Shown here: piece after piece, positions 38,958 through 47,901 of the stretch
Numbering within the stretch: the first letter of the stretch is position 1
How the letters are laid out: each line of letters starts with the position of its first letter
Assembly: GCF_050632395.1 (NCBI RefSeq)
Contig: NZ_CP192600.1
Location: forward strand, 1,426,001 to 1,490,000
From: JAUYQR01 sp050632395
GTDB lineage: Bacteria > Pseudomonadota > Alphaproteobacteria > Rhodobacterales > Rhodobacteraceae
Length of the DNA: 64,000 nt
Reading direction: 5' to 3'
Notes under the pieces: model-generated
Databases searched by the model: none
What the model was told of the DNA's origin: nothing
The model's input: only the letters and a program-made list of their open reading frames with translations
Made by a program: the position numbers and the translations under genes

Positions 38958-41900
38958 TTACTCCAGTTCTATCAGCAGGTCCTTCGCCTCGATCTGGCTG
39001 CCGGGGGTCACATGCACCGCCTTGACCACCGCCTCGCGGTCGGCGTGCAGCCCGGTTTCCATCTTCATCGCCTCGATCGTCAGCAAAAGGTCACCCGCGC
39101 GCACCTTCTGGCCCGCCACTACCGTCACGCTGGCAACTGAGCCTGGCATCGGCGCGCCGATATGGCTGGCGTTGCCGTCCTGCGCCTTTGGCCGCGCGGC
39201 CGTCTTGGCCTTGACCGCCCGGTTCGGCACGCGAATGACGCGCGGCTGGCCGTTCAGTTCGAAGAACACCTTCACCTCGCCGTCATCCGTGGTCTCGCCC
39301 ACCGCTTGCAGCCGGATTTCCAAGGCCTTGCCGGGGTCGATCTCGGTGGTGATCTCGTCGCCCGGCTGCATCCCGTAAAAGAACGTCTGCGTCGGCAGCG
39401 CCCGCACCGGGCCGTAAAGCCGGTGCCGCGCGCGGTAATCCATGAAAACCTTGGGATACATCAGGTATCCGTTCAGGTCCTCGTCATCCACCGTCTCGCC
39501 CTCGGCCTCTTCGGCGCCAAGGCGCAGCTCTTCGGCCAGCTTCTTGCGCGTCGCCTCGATATCGACCGGCGACATGGATTTGCCGGGCCGATCGGTCAAG
39601 GGCGCCTCGCCTTTCAGCACCTTTTTCAAGATACCCTTCGGCCAGCCGCCGGGGGGCTGGCCAAGGTTGCCCTTCAGCATGTCGACGACCGAGTCCGGAA
39701 ACGCCACATCCACGCCGGGATCTTCAACCTGTGCGCGGGTCAGGTTCTGCGCCACCATCATCAGCGCCATGTCGCCCACCACCTTCGACGATGGCGTGAC
39801 CTTCACGATGTCACCGAACATCTGGTTCACGTCGGCATAGGCCTGCGCCACCTCGTGCCACCGATCCTCAAGGCCCAAGGACCGCGCCTGCGCCTTGAGA
39901 TTGGTGAACTGGCCGCCCGGCATTTCGTGCAGGTAAACCTCGGACGCCGGGGCAGGGAGGCCGGATTCAAACGCCGCATACTGCCCGCGCACCTGTTCCC
40001 AGTAGTTGGAAATCTCGCGGATCGCCTTGATATCAAGGCCGGTGTCGCGCTCGGTATGCTTCAACGCCTCGACGATCGAGCCAAGGCAGGGCTGCGAGGT
40101 GCCACCCGAAAACGCGTCCATCGCTGCATCGACAGCATCGACGCCCGCATCGCAGGCCGCAATGATCGTCGCCGCCCCGGCACCCGAAGTGTCATGCGTG
40201 TGGAAGTGGATCGGCAGCCCCACCTCCTGTTTCAGCGCCTTGATCAGGATGCGGGCCGAGGCGGGTTTCAAAAGCCCCGCCATGTCCTTGAGCCCCAGCA
40301 CATGCGCGCCTGCGGCCTTCAATTCCTTGCCCATCGCGACATAGTATTTCAGGTCATACTTCGCGCGCGCCGGATCCAAGAGATCGCCCGTGTAGCAGAT
40401 CGCGCCTTCGCAGACCTTGCCGTTCTCGACCACCGCGTCCATCGCGACGCGCATGTTTTCCACCCAGTTGAGGCTGTCGAACACCCGGAACACGTCGACC
40501 CCGGTCTTGGCCGCCTGCGCGACAAAGCCCTGCACCACGTTGTCGGGGTAGTTCGTGTAACCGACCCCGTTCGATGCGCGCAAAAGCATCTGCGTCATCA
40601 CGTTCGGCATGGCGGCGCGCAGGTCGCGCAGGCGCTGCCACGGGCATTCCTGCAAGAAGCGGTAGGCCACGTCGAAGGTCGCCCCGCCCCAGCACTCGAC
40701 CGACAGAAGTTGCGGCAGGTTCGCCGCATAAGTCGGCGCCACGCGGATCATGTCGATCGACCGCATCCGGGTGGCGAGGAGGCTTTGATGCCCGTCGCGC
40801 ATCGTGGTGTCGGTGATCAGCACCTTCTTTTGCGCCAGCATCCAGTCTGCGACGGCCTTCGGGCCCTTCTGCTCCAGCAGATTGCGGGTGCCCATCGCAG
40901 GCTCCGCGCGTACCGCTGGCGGTTTCGGCGTCCGCGCTTCGGCGGCCGGTTTCGGGCGGCCTGCGGTTTCGGGGTGCCCGTTCACCGTGATGTCGGCGAT
41001 ATAGGTCAGGATCTTGGTCGCCCGGTCCTTGCGGCGCTTGAAGTTGAACAACTCCGGCGTCGTGTCGATGAACTTCGTGGTGTAGGTGTTGTTCAGGAAC
41101 GTCGGGTGTTTCAGCAGGTTGATCACGAACTCGATGTTCGTGGCCACACCCCGGATACGGAATTCGCGCAAGGCCCGGTCCATCCGGGCAATCGCCTTTT
41201 CGGGTGTCTGGGCATGGGCCGTGACCTTGACCAGAAGCGAATCGTAATACCGGGTGATCACCGACCCCGCATAGGCCGTGCCGCCATCCAGCCGGATGCC
41301 GTTGCCCGTTGCGCTGCGATATGCCGTCAACCGCCCGTAATCGGGAATGAAATTGTTCAGCGGGTCTTCCGTCGTCACCCGGCACTGCACCGCGTGGCCG
41401 TTGAGGACCACGTCTTCCTGCCGCGCGACACCGGTCGCCTCGGCCAGCGTCTTGCCTTCCTCGATCAGGATTTGCGCCTGCACGATGTCGATCCCCGTCA
41501 CCTCTTCGGTCACGGTGTGTTCGACCTGCACCCGCGGGTTCACCTCGATGAAGTAGAACTTGCCCGAATCCATATCCATCAGGAACTCGACGGTCCCGGC
41601 GCATTCGTAGTTCACATGGGCGCAAATCTTGCGGCCCATCTCGCAGACCTCGGCCCGCTGTTCAGGCGTCAGGTACGGGGCAGGGGCGCGTTCCACGACC
41701 TTCTGGTTGCGCCGCTGCACAGTGCAGTCGCGTTCCCACAGGTGGTAGATGTTGCCGTGCTTGTCGCCAAGGATCTGCACCTCGACGTGGCGCGCGCGCA
41801 GGATCATCTTCTCCAGATAACCCTCGCCATTGCCAAACGCCGCTTCCGCCTCGCGCCGGCCTTCGCGGACCTTGGCTTCCAGTTCTTCCTCGTTGTTGAT

Positions 41901-42419
41901 CGGCCGCATTCCGCGCCCGCCCCCGCCCCACGATGCCTTCAGCATCAAGGGATAGCCCACCTCGGCCGCCTGTTTCTTCACCAGCGCCATATCGTCGCCC
42001 AAAACCTCGGTCGCAGGAATGACCGGCACGCCCGCCGCCATCGCCACGCGGCGGGCGCTGGCCTTGTCACCAAGCGCGCGCATCGTCTCGGCGGTCGGGC
42101 CGATGAAGGTGATGCCGGCCTGTTCGCAGGCGTCGACGAAATCGGGGTTCTCCGACAGAAGGCCATAACCGGGATGGATCGCATCCGCCCCCGCCATCCG
42201 CGCCACGCGGATGATTTCCGGGATCGAAAGATACGCGCCGACCGGCGAAAGCCCCTCACCGATCCGATACGCCTCATCCGCCTTGAAGCGGTGGAGCGAC
42301 AGCTTGTCCTCCTCGGCATAGACGGCGACGGTCTTCTTGCCCATCTCGTTGGCCGCGCGCATCACCCGAATGGCGATCTCGCCCCGGTTGGCGATCAGGA
42401 TCTTCTTGAATTCGGGCAT
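38958..42419 (-). CDS. pyc: Pyruvate carboxylase
   Basis: Anaplerotic biotin enzyme of 1153 residues making oxaloacetate from pyruvate. The full domain order is present: biotin carboxylase (about 1-455, with IANRGEIAIRV at the start, GGGGRGM ATP loop and FIEVNPRVQVEHTVTE near 291-306), carboxyltransferase (about 535-810, TTMRDGHQSLLATR), the linker domain and a C-terminal biotinyl domain with EAMKMET near 1115, whose lysine carries biotin. The length is normal for the single-chain type. It is divergent from uvrD. Confidence 0.97.
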   Translation of the reverse strand: MPEFKKILIANRGEIAIRVMRAANEMGKKTVAVYAEEDKLSLHRFKADEAYRIGEGLSPVGAYLSIPEIIRVARMAGADAIHPGYGLLSENPDFVDACEQAGITFIGPTAETMRALGDKASARRVAMAAGVPVIPATEVLGDDMALVKKQAAEVGYPLMLKASWGGGGRGMRPINNEEELEAKVREGRREAEAAFGNGEGYLEKMILRARHVEVQILGDKHGNIYHLWERDCTVQRRNQKVVERAPAPYLTPEQRAEVCEMGRKICAHVNYECAGTVEFLMDMDSGKFYFIEVNPRVQVEHTVTEEVTGIDIVQAQILIEEGKTLAEATGVARQEDVVLNGHAVQCRVTTEDPLNNFIPDYGRLTAYRSATGNGIRLDGGTAYAGSVITRYYDSLLVKVTAHAQTPEKAIARMDRALREFRIRGVATNIEFVINLLKHPTFLNNTYTTKFIDTTPELFNFKRRKDRATKILTYIADITVNGHPETAGRPKPAAEARTPKPPAVRAEPAMGTRNLLEQKGPKAVADWMLAQKKVLITDTTMRDGHQSLLATRMRSIDMIRVAPTYAANLPQLLSVECWGGATFDVAYRFLQECPWQRLRDLRAAMPNVMTQMLLRASNGVGYTNYPDNVVQGFVAQAAKTGVDVFRVFDSLNWVENMRVAMDAVVENGKVCEGAICYTGDLLDPARAKYDLKYYVAMGKELKAAGAHVLGLKDMAGLLKPASARILIKALKQEVGLPIHFHTHDTSGAGAATIIAACDAGVDAVDAAMDAFSGGTSQPCLGSIVEALKHTERDTGLDIKAIREISNYWEQVRGQYAAFESGLPAPASEVYLHEMPGGQFTNLKAQARSLGLEDRWHEVAQAYADVNQMFGDIVKVTPSSKVVGDMALMMVAQNLTRAQVEDPGVDVAFPDSVVDMLKGNLGQPPGGWPKGILKKVLKGEAPLTDRPGKSMSPVDIEATRKKLAEELRLGAEEAEGETVDDEDLNGYLMYPKVFMDYRARHRLYGPVRALPTQTFFYGMQPGDEITTEIDPGKALEIRLQAVGETTDDGEVKVFFELNGQPRVIRVPNRAVKAKTAARPKAQDGNASHIGAPMPGSVASVTVVAGQKVRAGDLLLTIEAMKMETGLHADREAVVKAVHVTPGSQIEAKDLLIELE

Positions 42420-42485
42420 CGACGGTCTCCGGGGGAAAGCGGGCAGGACTAGCGCACTCTATGGGTGCTGCGGTGCGGCGCAAGG

Positions 42486-42508
42486 GGTGACAAACGGCGT
42501 TTGTCACC
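42486..42508. promoter_or_regulatory. Perfect inverted repeat between pyc and uvrD
   Basis: Arms GGTGACAAAC and GTTTGTCACC are exact reverse complements separated by three bases. The site lies 67 bases before pyc and 107 before uvrD and is well placed to be an operator for pyc. A related half-site (ACGCCGTTTGTCG) occurs at 38709-38721. The regulator is unknown. Confidence 0.6.
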
Positions 42509-42559
42509 GAATTGCGACCCAAGGGAAACCTTGCGGCCCGTCATTTCCAGCGAAATACG

Positions 42560-42574
42560 GAACATTCGCGGAAC
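42560..42574. promoter_or_regulatory. LexA (SOS) box upstream of the helicase gene
   Basis: GAAC at 42560-42563 and GAAC at 42571-42574 separated by seven bases: the exact alphaproteobacterial LexA site GAAC-N7-GAAC. It lies 41 bases upstream of the start codon at 42615, so the helicase gene should be DNA-damage inducible. Confidence 0.75.
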
Positions 42575-42614
42575 ACTTCGTTGCATCCGCCGCATCCGGC
42601 GCTAGAATGGCCGC

Positions 42615-44978
42615 ATGGCAGGGTTTGATGAAAGCGATGCATTCGAACGGGCGGTTCCGCTCAGCCAGCGGGCGTTGGCCGGGCGCGCGGCACCATATCT
42701 GGATGACCTGAACCCCGCGCAACGCGCCGCGGTCGAGGCGCTGGATGGCCCCGTGCTGATGCTGGCGGGCGCTGGCACCGGCAAGACCAAGGCGCTGACC
42801 GCGCGGATCGTGCATCTTCTGAACCTGCACAAGGCCCGCCCGAACGAAATCCTTGCCGTGACCTTCACCAACAAGGCCGCGCGCGAGATGAAGCTGCGCG
42901 TCGGCCGCCTGCTGGGCGAGGTGGCCGAGGGGATGCCGTGGATGGGCACCTTCCATTCGCTTTCCGTGAAGATCCTCCGCCGCCACGCCGAACTGGTCGG
43001 CCTGAAGCCGAACTTCACCATCCTTGATACCGACGATCAGCTTCGCCTTCTAAAGCAACTGATCGCCGCCGCCAACATCGACGAAAAGCGCTGGCCCGCG
43101 CGGTTGCTGGCCTCGCTGATCGACGGCTGGAAGAACCGCGCGTGGACGCCCGACAAGGTGCCGTCGTCAGAAGCCAGCGCCTACAACAACCGCGGGACCG
43201 AGCTTTACGAGGCCTATCAGGACCGCCTCAAAACCCTGAACGCCACCGATTTCGGCGACCTGCTCCTGCATTGCGTGACGATCTTTCAAAAGCATGAGGA
43301 TGTGCTTCAGCAGTACCAACGCTGGTTCCGCTACATCCTTGTCGACGAGTACCAGGACACAAACGTCTGCCAATACCTGTGGCTTCGCCTCCTTGCCCAA
43401 GGTCACAAGAACATCTGCTGCGTCGGCGACGACGACCAGTCGATCTACGGCTGGCGGGGCGCCGAGGTGGGCAACATCCTGCGGTTTGAAAAGGATTTTC
43501 CCGGCGCCACGGTGATCCGGCTGGAACAGAACTACCGCTCCACCGCCCATATCCTCGCCGCCGCCTCGGGCATCATCGCCGCCAACAAGGGCCGCCTTGG
43601 CAAGACGCTGTGGACCGCAGGCGAACCCGGCGAGAAGGTCCGCCTTATCGGCCACTGGGACGGCGAGGAAGAGGCCCGCTGGATCGGCGAAGAGGTCGAG
43701 GCGATCCAGCGCGGCACCCGTGGCCGCGACCCGGTGGACCTCAACCATCAGGCGATCCTCGTCCGCGCCAGCCACCAGATGCGCGCCTTTGAGGACCGCT
43801 TCCTGACCATCGGCCTGCCTTACCGCGTGATCGGCGGCCCGCGTTTCTACGAACGTCAGGAAATCCGCGACGCGATGGCCTACTTCCGCCTCGCCGTCAG
43901 CCCCGATGATGATTTGGCGTTTGAACGCGTCGTGAACCTGCCGAAACGCGGCCTTGGCGACAAGGCGCAGGCCGATATCCAGCGGATGGCCCGCGCGGCA
44001 CAGGTCTCGCTTTTAGACGGCGCGCGCGAGGCGGTGGCCAAGGCCACCTTCGGCGGCAAGGGCGGCGCACAACTGCGCGCCTTCGTCGAAGGCGTCGACC
44101 GCTGGCATACGGTCACCCTGCACCCCGATTACGACCACATCCGCCTTGCCGAAACCATCCTCGACGAGAGCGGCTACACCGCGATGTGGCAAAACGACAA
44201 GACGCCCGAAGCCCCCGGCCGCCTCGACAACCTCAAGGAACTGGTGAAGGCGCTGGAGCAGTTCGACAACCTGCAAGGCTTCCTCGAACACGTCTCGCTG
44301 ATCATGGACAACGAGACCGAAGGCGCCGAGGAAAAGGTGACCATCATGACCCTGCACGCCGCCAAGGGCCTTGAATTCCCCGTGATTTTCCTGCCCGGCT
44401 GGGAGGATGGCCTGTTCCCCAGCCAGCGCAGCATGGATGAAAGCGGCCTGAAAGGGCTGGAGGAGGAGCGCCGCCTCGCCTACGTCGGCATCACCCGGGC
44501 GGAAGGGCTTTGCACCATCTCCTTCGCCTCCAACCGCCGCGTCTACGGCCAGTGGCAAAGCCAACTACCCTCACGCTTCATCGACGAACTGCCGCCCGAA
44601 CATGTCGATGTTCTCACCCCGCCCGGCCTTTACGGCGGCGGCTTTGGCGCGGCGGCGCAGGTGGGGTTCGGCTCCAGCTTCGATGATCGGGTGTCGAAGG
44701 CCGATGTCTACAACTCTCCCGGCTGGAAGCGGATGCAGGACAACCAGTCCCACCGCACGATGCGCCAGCCGACCGAAGCCCGCCACGTCGTGATCGACGC
44801 CGAAGCGGTGTCGCCCTACCTCCTTGGCGACCGCGTCTTCCACCAGAAGTTCGGCTACGGCGACATCGTCGGGATCGAAGGCGACAAGCTGGATGTCGAA
44901 TTTGCCCGCGCCGGCCTCAAGAAAATCGTCGCGCGCTGGGTGATTCCTGCCGATCAGGTGGATGACGTGCCGTTCTGA
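42615..44978 (+). CDS. uvrD: UvrD/PcrA-type ATP-dependent DNA helicase
   Basis: Superfamily 1A helicase of 787 residues for nucleotide excision and mismatch repair. Motifs in order: Walker A AGAGTGKTKAL near 51-61, TFTNKAAREM near 82-91, VDEYQDTN near 242-249, GDDDQSIYGWRGA near 273-285, QNYRS, and VTIMTLHAAKGLEFPVIFLPGWEDGLFP near 573-600. The C-terminal end (YGDIVGIEGDKLDVEFA) is the Tudor-like tail of this family. A LexA box lies just upstream. Confidence 0.96.
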   Translation: MAGFDESDAFERAVPLSQRALAGRAAPYLDDLNPAQRAAVEALDGPVLMLAGAGTGKTKALTARIVHLLNLHKARPNEILAVTFTNKAAREMKLRVGRLLGEVAEGMPWMGTFHSLSVKILRRHAELVGLKPNFTILDTDDQLRLLKQLIAAANIDEKRWPARLLASLIDGWKNRAWTPDKVPSSEASAYNNRGTELYEAYQDRLKTLNATDFGDLLLHCVTIFQKHEDVLQQYQRWFRYILVDEYQDTNVCQYLWLRLLAQGHKNICCVGDDDQSIYGWRGAEVGNILRFEKDFPGATVIRLEQNYRSTAHILAAASGIIAANKGRLGKTLWTAGEPGEKVRLIGHWDGEEEARWIGEEVEAIQRGTRGRDPVDLNHQAILVRASHQMRAFEDRFLTIGLPYRVIGGPRFYERQEIRDAMAYFRLAVSPDDDLAFERVVNLPKRGLGDKAQADIQRMARAAQVSLLDGAREAVAKATFGGKGGAQLRAFVEGVDRWHTVTLHPDYDHIRLAETILDESGYTAMWQNDKTPEAPGRLDNLKELVKALEQFDNLQGFLEHVSLIMDNETEGAEEKVTIMTLHAAKGLEFPVIFLPGWEDGLFPSQRSMDESGLKGLEEERRLAYVGITRAEGLCTISFASNRRVYGQWQSQLPSRFIDELPPEHVDVLTPPGLYGGGFGAAAQVGFGSSFDDRVSKADVYNSPGWKRMQDNQSHRTMRQPTEARHVVIDAEAVSPYLLGDRVFHQKFGYGDIVGIEGDKLDVEFARAGLKKIVARWVIPADQVDDVPF

Positions 44979-44996
44979 TACCTACCGGGCAAACGA

Positions 44997-45024
44997 AAAC
45001 GGCCGCAGTCACCTGCGGCCGTTT
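44997..45024. terminator. Bidirectional terminator between uvrD and the TadG-like gene
   Basis: A 12-base-pair stem (44997-45008 with 45013-45024), 4-base loop, with T-rich sequence on the plus side and CGTTTGCCC on the minus side. It lies between convergent genes. Confidence 0.8.
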
Positions 45025-45046
45025 CGCTTTTCATCTGCCCGTCAGA

Positions 45047-46564
45047 TCAGGACGGCATCACATACTTGAAGGTGCGCAGGTTCGGCAAAAGCTTGGTCGC
45101 ATCTTCGGCGCAGCTGTTGAACGTGTGGTTCGCCGGTATCTGGATCGAGCCTTCCGCATGAAAGCTCGTGCCCTTGTGTTCGACCTGGCTGGAGCTGCTG
45201 TTCGCGGCCACGTTGATGTTGCCATTCGCGACCATCGCCACGTTCGAGGCGGTGAAGTTCGAGTTTACGCTGAACCCGCTCTGCGTCAGGACATAGACCT
45301 TGCGGTCAAGGTTGCAGTTCTTCGCCGGGTCGCCGACAATCGCCCCTTCCTCGGAGTTGATTGCCGACGAGCTTGAGACGCGGGTCGAGATCATCACCGA
45401 GTTGTCGACCCGGGCATATGGCCCCACGTCGAACGAGCAGTCGGCGATGACAACAACACCCTTCACCGTTTCGATCGTGGTCGACGCCAGCCCCGAATTC
45501 TTGCGGTTCTTCGATCCACCGATGCTGATCGAGGTGGCCGGGCCGTTCCCGTTGTTCTTGCAGTCGACGTTGTAGACAAGGCCGCTGGGCAGAAGTCCGT
45601 TCGTGGTGAACATCAGATCGTTGTACTGCGTCGCTGTCAGGTTCACCACCGACCCACGCACCAGCTTGTTGACGTCGCTGTTCTTCAAGATCTTTGTTGT
45701 AGCCAGAGTGTTAAGGTTCGTCCCAAGCGGCTTGTTGGTGAAAACCTGGGTCTTGAGATCCGAAGTTGCCGTAGTCATCGCTGCAACTACCGTAGCAATG
45801 TGATCGCCCACCTTCGGCAGGTTGAGGTTCATCTCGAACTTCGCCGCTTCGATCCCGGGGTTCGCGCTGTTGACGCACTTGCCCTTGCACGCCACCAGCG
45901 ACGGCATCGACACGCCCGACCCCGCTGCAAAGGTGTTCTGCTGCGGCAACCAGACGGCCGTCTGGCTATGCACGCAGTAGCTCGGTCCGATCCAGTTGCC
46001 CGAGGTGATCGTGACCTGCCCCTTGGCATAGATCCCATCCGAAGACTGGCAGCGACCGGGCTGGCCATAATAGGCCACGCTAGACACCGACGTTTCAAAT
46101 TCGTCGAATCCGGCAAGCCGCAGCAAGCCGGTCTTGATCGGGTTGCCGACGCTGTCATCCCGCCGCACCGTGACCTTCACGGCATTCGGCGTTCCAGAGA
46201 CGACTTTCTTCGTCATCGGGTCATAGCGCACCATCTGCACGTCGGTCGCCGTTGTCACCTTGCCGAAGGTCTTTACCGGCATGTTCTTTTCGATCGCGGC
46301 CGCAACAGCGGCCTGCGCTTGAGTGGTCGAGTTCGTCTGGGCAAGCTTGACGATCCCGGCAAAGGCTGCGGCGTCCGCGGTCAGCGTCAGATGTTCCTTG
46401 TTGCGGTAAAGGTTGGACACGTCGACCGCGACGCCCGCGATCATGCAGCAGCCCAGCACGCCGAACAGCGAAAGCGTTGTGATCCCGCCGGCCTCGTTGG
46501 CCCGGAACCCGCCGCGCTTGAAGGCTTTTGCCGAAACGGCGCTCAGAAGGTTGCGAAGGCGCAT
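45047..46564 (-). CDS. TadG-like pilus assembly protein
   Basis: Membrane-anchored protein of 505 residues. Near the N-terminus it has the Tad/Flp DUF2134-type signature: EAGGITTLSLFGVLGCCMIAG (about 24-44) with one transmembrane segment, then DVSNLYRNKEHLTLTADAAAFAG (48-70), as in TadG proteins. The long C-terminal part is a Ser/Asn-rich extracytoplasmic domain with several Cys residues. It overlaps the TadE-like gene by one base (TGATG). No other tad genes are nearby, so it may belong to a minimal or split Tad system. Confidence 0.85.
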   Translation of the reverse strand: MRLRNLLSAVSAKAFKRGGFRANEAGGITTLSLFGVLGCCMIAGVAVDVSNLYRNKEHLTLTADAAAFAGIVKLAQTNSTTQAQAAVAAAIEKNMPVKTFGKVTTATDVQMVRYDPMTKKVVSGTPNAVKVTVRRDDSVGNPIKTGLLRLAGFDEFETSVSSVAYYGQPGRCQSSDGIYAKGQVTITSGNWIGPSYCVHSQTAVWLPQQNTFAAGSGVSMPSLVACKGKCVNSANPGIEAAKFEMNLNLPKVGDHIATVVAAMTTATSDLKTQVFTNKPLGTNLNTLATTKILKNSDVNKLVRGSVVNLTATQYNDLMFTTNGLLPSGLVYNVDCKNNGNGPATSISIGGSKNRKNSGLASTTIETVKGVVVIADCSFDVGPYARVDNSVMISTRVSSSSAINSEEGAIVGDPAKNCNLDRKVYVLTQSGFSVNSNFTASNVAMVANGNINVAANSSSSQVEHKGTSFHAEGSIQIPANHTFNSCAEDATKLLPNLRTFKYVMPS

Positions 46565-46983
46565 CAGACAGGCTCCATTGTGTTGGTCGTTGCTGCGGTC
46601 AGCGTGTCACCGACGGCGAACTTGATGATTCCGAAGGGTGCGGCGACTTTCGACGGGCTCGACACGGTGACGGTGACGAAACCGTTTGCGATGGTCACCT
46701 TCGCCGTCGCGGTCCCCCTGCCGTTCGATGCGACCGACTCGGCATAGGCCTTGGCCTCGACCGCTGTCATCGCATAGCGCGACACGATCCGCGCGGTGTC
46801 GCGCGATACGTTCAAAAGCTTGGATTGTTGCAGGTAAAGCATGCTGGCATCGGTCATCAGCATCAAAAGGCCCGTAAACAGAGGGACCATCAAAGCGAAT
46901 TCCACCGTCACCGATCCGCCGTCATCAGAAAGAAAGGCGCGAGCCGTTCGGACAGGGCTTTTGCAATGGATATTTCTGATCAC
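46564..46983 (-). CDS. TadE-like pseudopilin-type protein
   Basis: The protein has 139 residues with the TadE signature near the N-terminus: DDGGSVTVEFALMVPLFTGL (about 20-39), containing Glu at the +5-type position of the pseudopilin motif, followed by the rest of the transmembrane helix. The start is GTG at 46983 with GGGAG upstream. It is the first gene of a two-gene operon with the TadG-like gene. Confidence 0.85.
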   Translation of the reverse strand: MIRNIHCKSPVRTARAFLSDDGGSVTVEFALMVPLFTGLLMLMTDASMLYLQQSKLLNVSRDTARIVSRYAMTAVEAKAYAESVASNGRGTATAKVTIANGFVTVTVSSPSKVAAPFGIIKFAVGDTLTAATTNTMEPV

Positions 46984-47142
46984 GACAAGGTCTCCCGAAT
47001 TCCATTAACCACACTCCTAAGTTGCAAACGTGGTCGAATTCGGAAGCAATCTTGGTGATTGGTAGGCCGTGCGATGAACGCTGGATGAACAGCGTGCCCT
47101 GCGCACCGCCGCCGCCGCTTCTTTTCAGAATGTCGAAGGGAA

Positions 47143-47225
47143 AGGGTGCGGCGACGTCCGGGAGGAGGTGGACGCCGCCGCGGGTTCAGGAGACCCGGGA
47201 GGAGGTGGGTCGCCTAAAGTCAGGC
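47143..47225 (-). ncRNA. ccsR3: CcsR-type small RNA, copy 3
   Basis: On the minus strand this stretch forms two stem-loops, each with CCUCCUCCC in the loop: 47189-47214 (arms GGCGACCC/GGGTCTCC) and 47148-47181 (12-base arms). This matches the CcsR RNAs of Rhodobacter, which have two such hairpins and lie downstream of a DUF1127 gene. A pyrimidine-rich tail (CCCTTTCCCTT) after the second hairpin probably terminates the whole transcript. Confidence 0.8.
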
Positions 47226-47243
47226 AGGGCAAAGCCCCGTATC

Positions 47244-47335
47244 AAGGTGCGGCAGCGTCCGGGAGGAGGTGGACGCCGCCGCAGGTTCAGGTGGCCCGAG
47301 GGAGGAGGAGAGGGCCGCCTAAAGTCGTTGGGGAC
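47244..47335 (-). ncRNA. ccsR2: CcsR-type small RNA, copy 2
   Basis: Second repeat of the same unit. Hairpins at 47290-47319 and 47249-47282, both with CCUCCUCCC exposed in the loop on the minus strand. The hairpin stems differ from copy 3 by compensatory or tolerated changes while the loops are unchanged. Confidence 0.8.
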
Positions 47336-47349
47336 AAGACCCCGAAGAA

Positions 47350-47432
47350 AAGGGCGGCGATGCCAGGGAGGAGGTTGGCACCGCCGCATGTCGCAAAGAC
47401 CCCAGGGAGGAGGAGAGGGGCCTTACGAAAAC
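47350..47432 (-). ncRNA. ccsR1: CcsR-type small RNA, copy 1
   Basis: First repeat after the DUF1127 stop codon. Hairpins at 47398-47422 and 47354-47387 show CCUCCUCCC loops on the minus strand; the stems are more diverged than in copies 2 and 3 (GCGGCGGTGCCA with TGGCATCGCCGC). Probably processed from the common transcript. Confidence 0.8.
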
Positions 47433-47648
47433 TCACTTGCCGTAAGCAGCCTCGCGGGCAACATCCGCAATGCTCAACCGGCTGATCCCAAGGTCCGCCA
47501 GTTCGCGGTCGCTCAGGGTGGAAAGTTCGCGCACCGCTTGGGTATAAAGCCGGCGCTGGCGCAGGGCGGTACGGATCGTTTCGTTCAGGGTTGCAAACCG
47601 GTCTGCCAATCCGTTGCGGGCGACGCGGGTACTGTTCACATATGCCAT
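47433..47648 (-). CDS. DUF1127 protein (CcaF1-like), host gene of the CcsR RNAs
   Basis: Basic protein of 71 residues from ATG 47648. The C-terminal DUF1127 domain (RRLYTQAVRELSTLSDRELADLGISRLSIADVAREAAYGK) is typical of the RNA-binding CcaF1 (RSP_6037) kind known from Rhodobacter sphaeroides, where the gene is cotranscribed with CcsR RNAs and influences their maturation. The same arrangement is seen here. A possible stress-sigma (RpoH-like) -10 CCATGTTA lies at about 47698-47705, but I could not define a convincing -35. Confidence 0.88.
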   Translation of the reverse strand: MAYVNSTRVARNGLADRFATLNETIRTALRQRRLYTQAVRELSTLSDRELADLGISRLSIADVAREAAYGK

Positions 47649-47827
47649 TTCACTCAAGCCTCTTCAGGTTCCGGAACAACGTCTGTCGCGCTGTTAGGGG
47701 TAACATGGGCCACTTGCTGCACCTGCACAATAGATAGGGCGCGCAATGCCGCCATGCAGCATCCGCATGGCTCACGACACGAAATTGTCATGAATTCTCA
47801 GCCTCTTCGCGCAAATTTTGAGCATTT

Positions 47828-47840
47828 GGTCAACTTGACC
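47828..47840. promoter_or_regulatory. Short inverted repeat upstream of the Mrp gene
   Basis: GGTCAA and TTGACC separated by one base, 62 bases before the start codon of the Mrp/ApbC gene. It may be an operator. The rest of 47649-47901 shows no gene. Confidence 0.35.
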
Positions 47841-47901
47841 TTGCGTCCCCGCACAACAATGTCGACGTTGGCCCAAACATTACGCAGCGGAGGAACGGAT
47901 C

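Noticed and set aside
39162..42452. Long open frame of more than 1000 codons on the plus strand
   Set aside because: It is exactly antisense to pyruvate carboxylase; high GC at third positions removes stop codons. Its translation is Arg/His/Gly-rich with no family signature.
42559..42582. A GGAAC..CGTT pair before the helicase gene
   Set aside because: The spacer is 15 bases, outside the 16-17 of EcfG promoters. The GGAAC is explained by the LexA box.
47143..47432. CRISPR-like array from the repeats after the DUF1127 gene
   Set aside because: The repeats are about 100 bases, imperfect, without spacers, and fold into CcsR-type hairpins; no cas genes are present.
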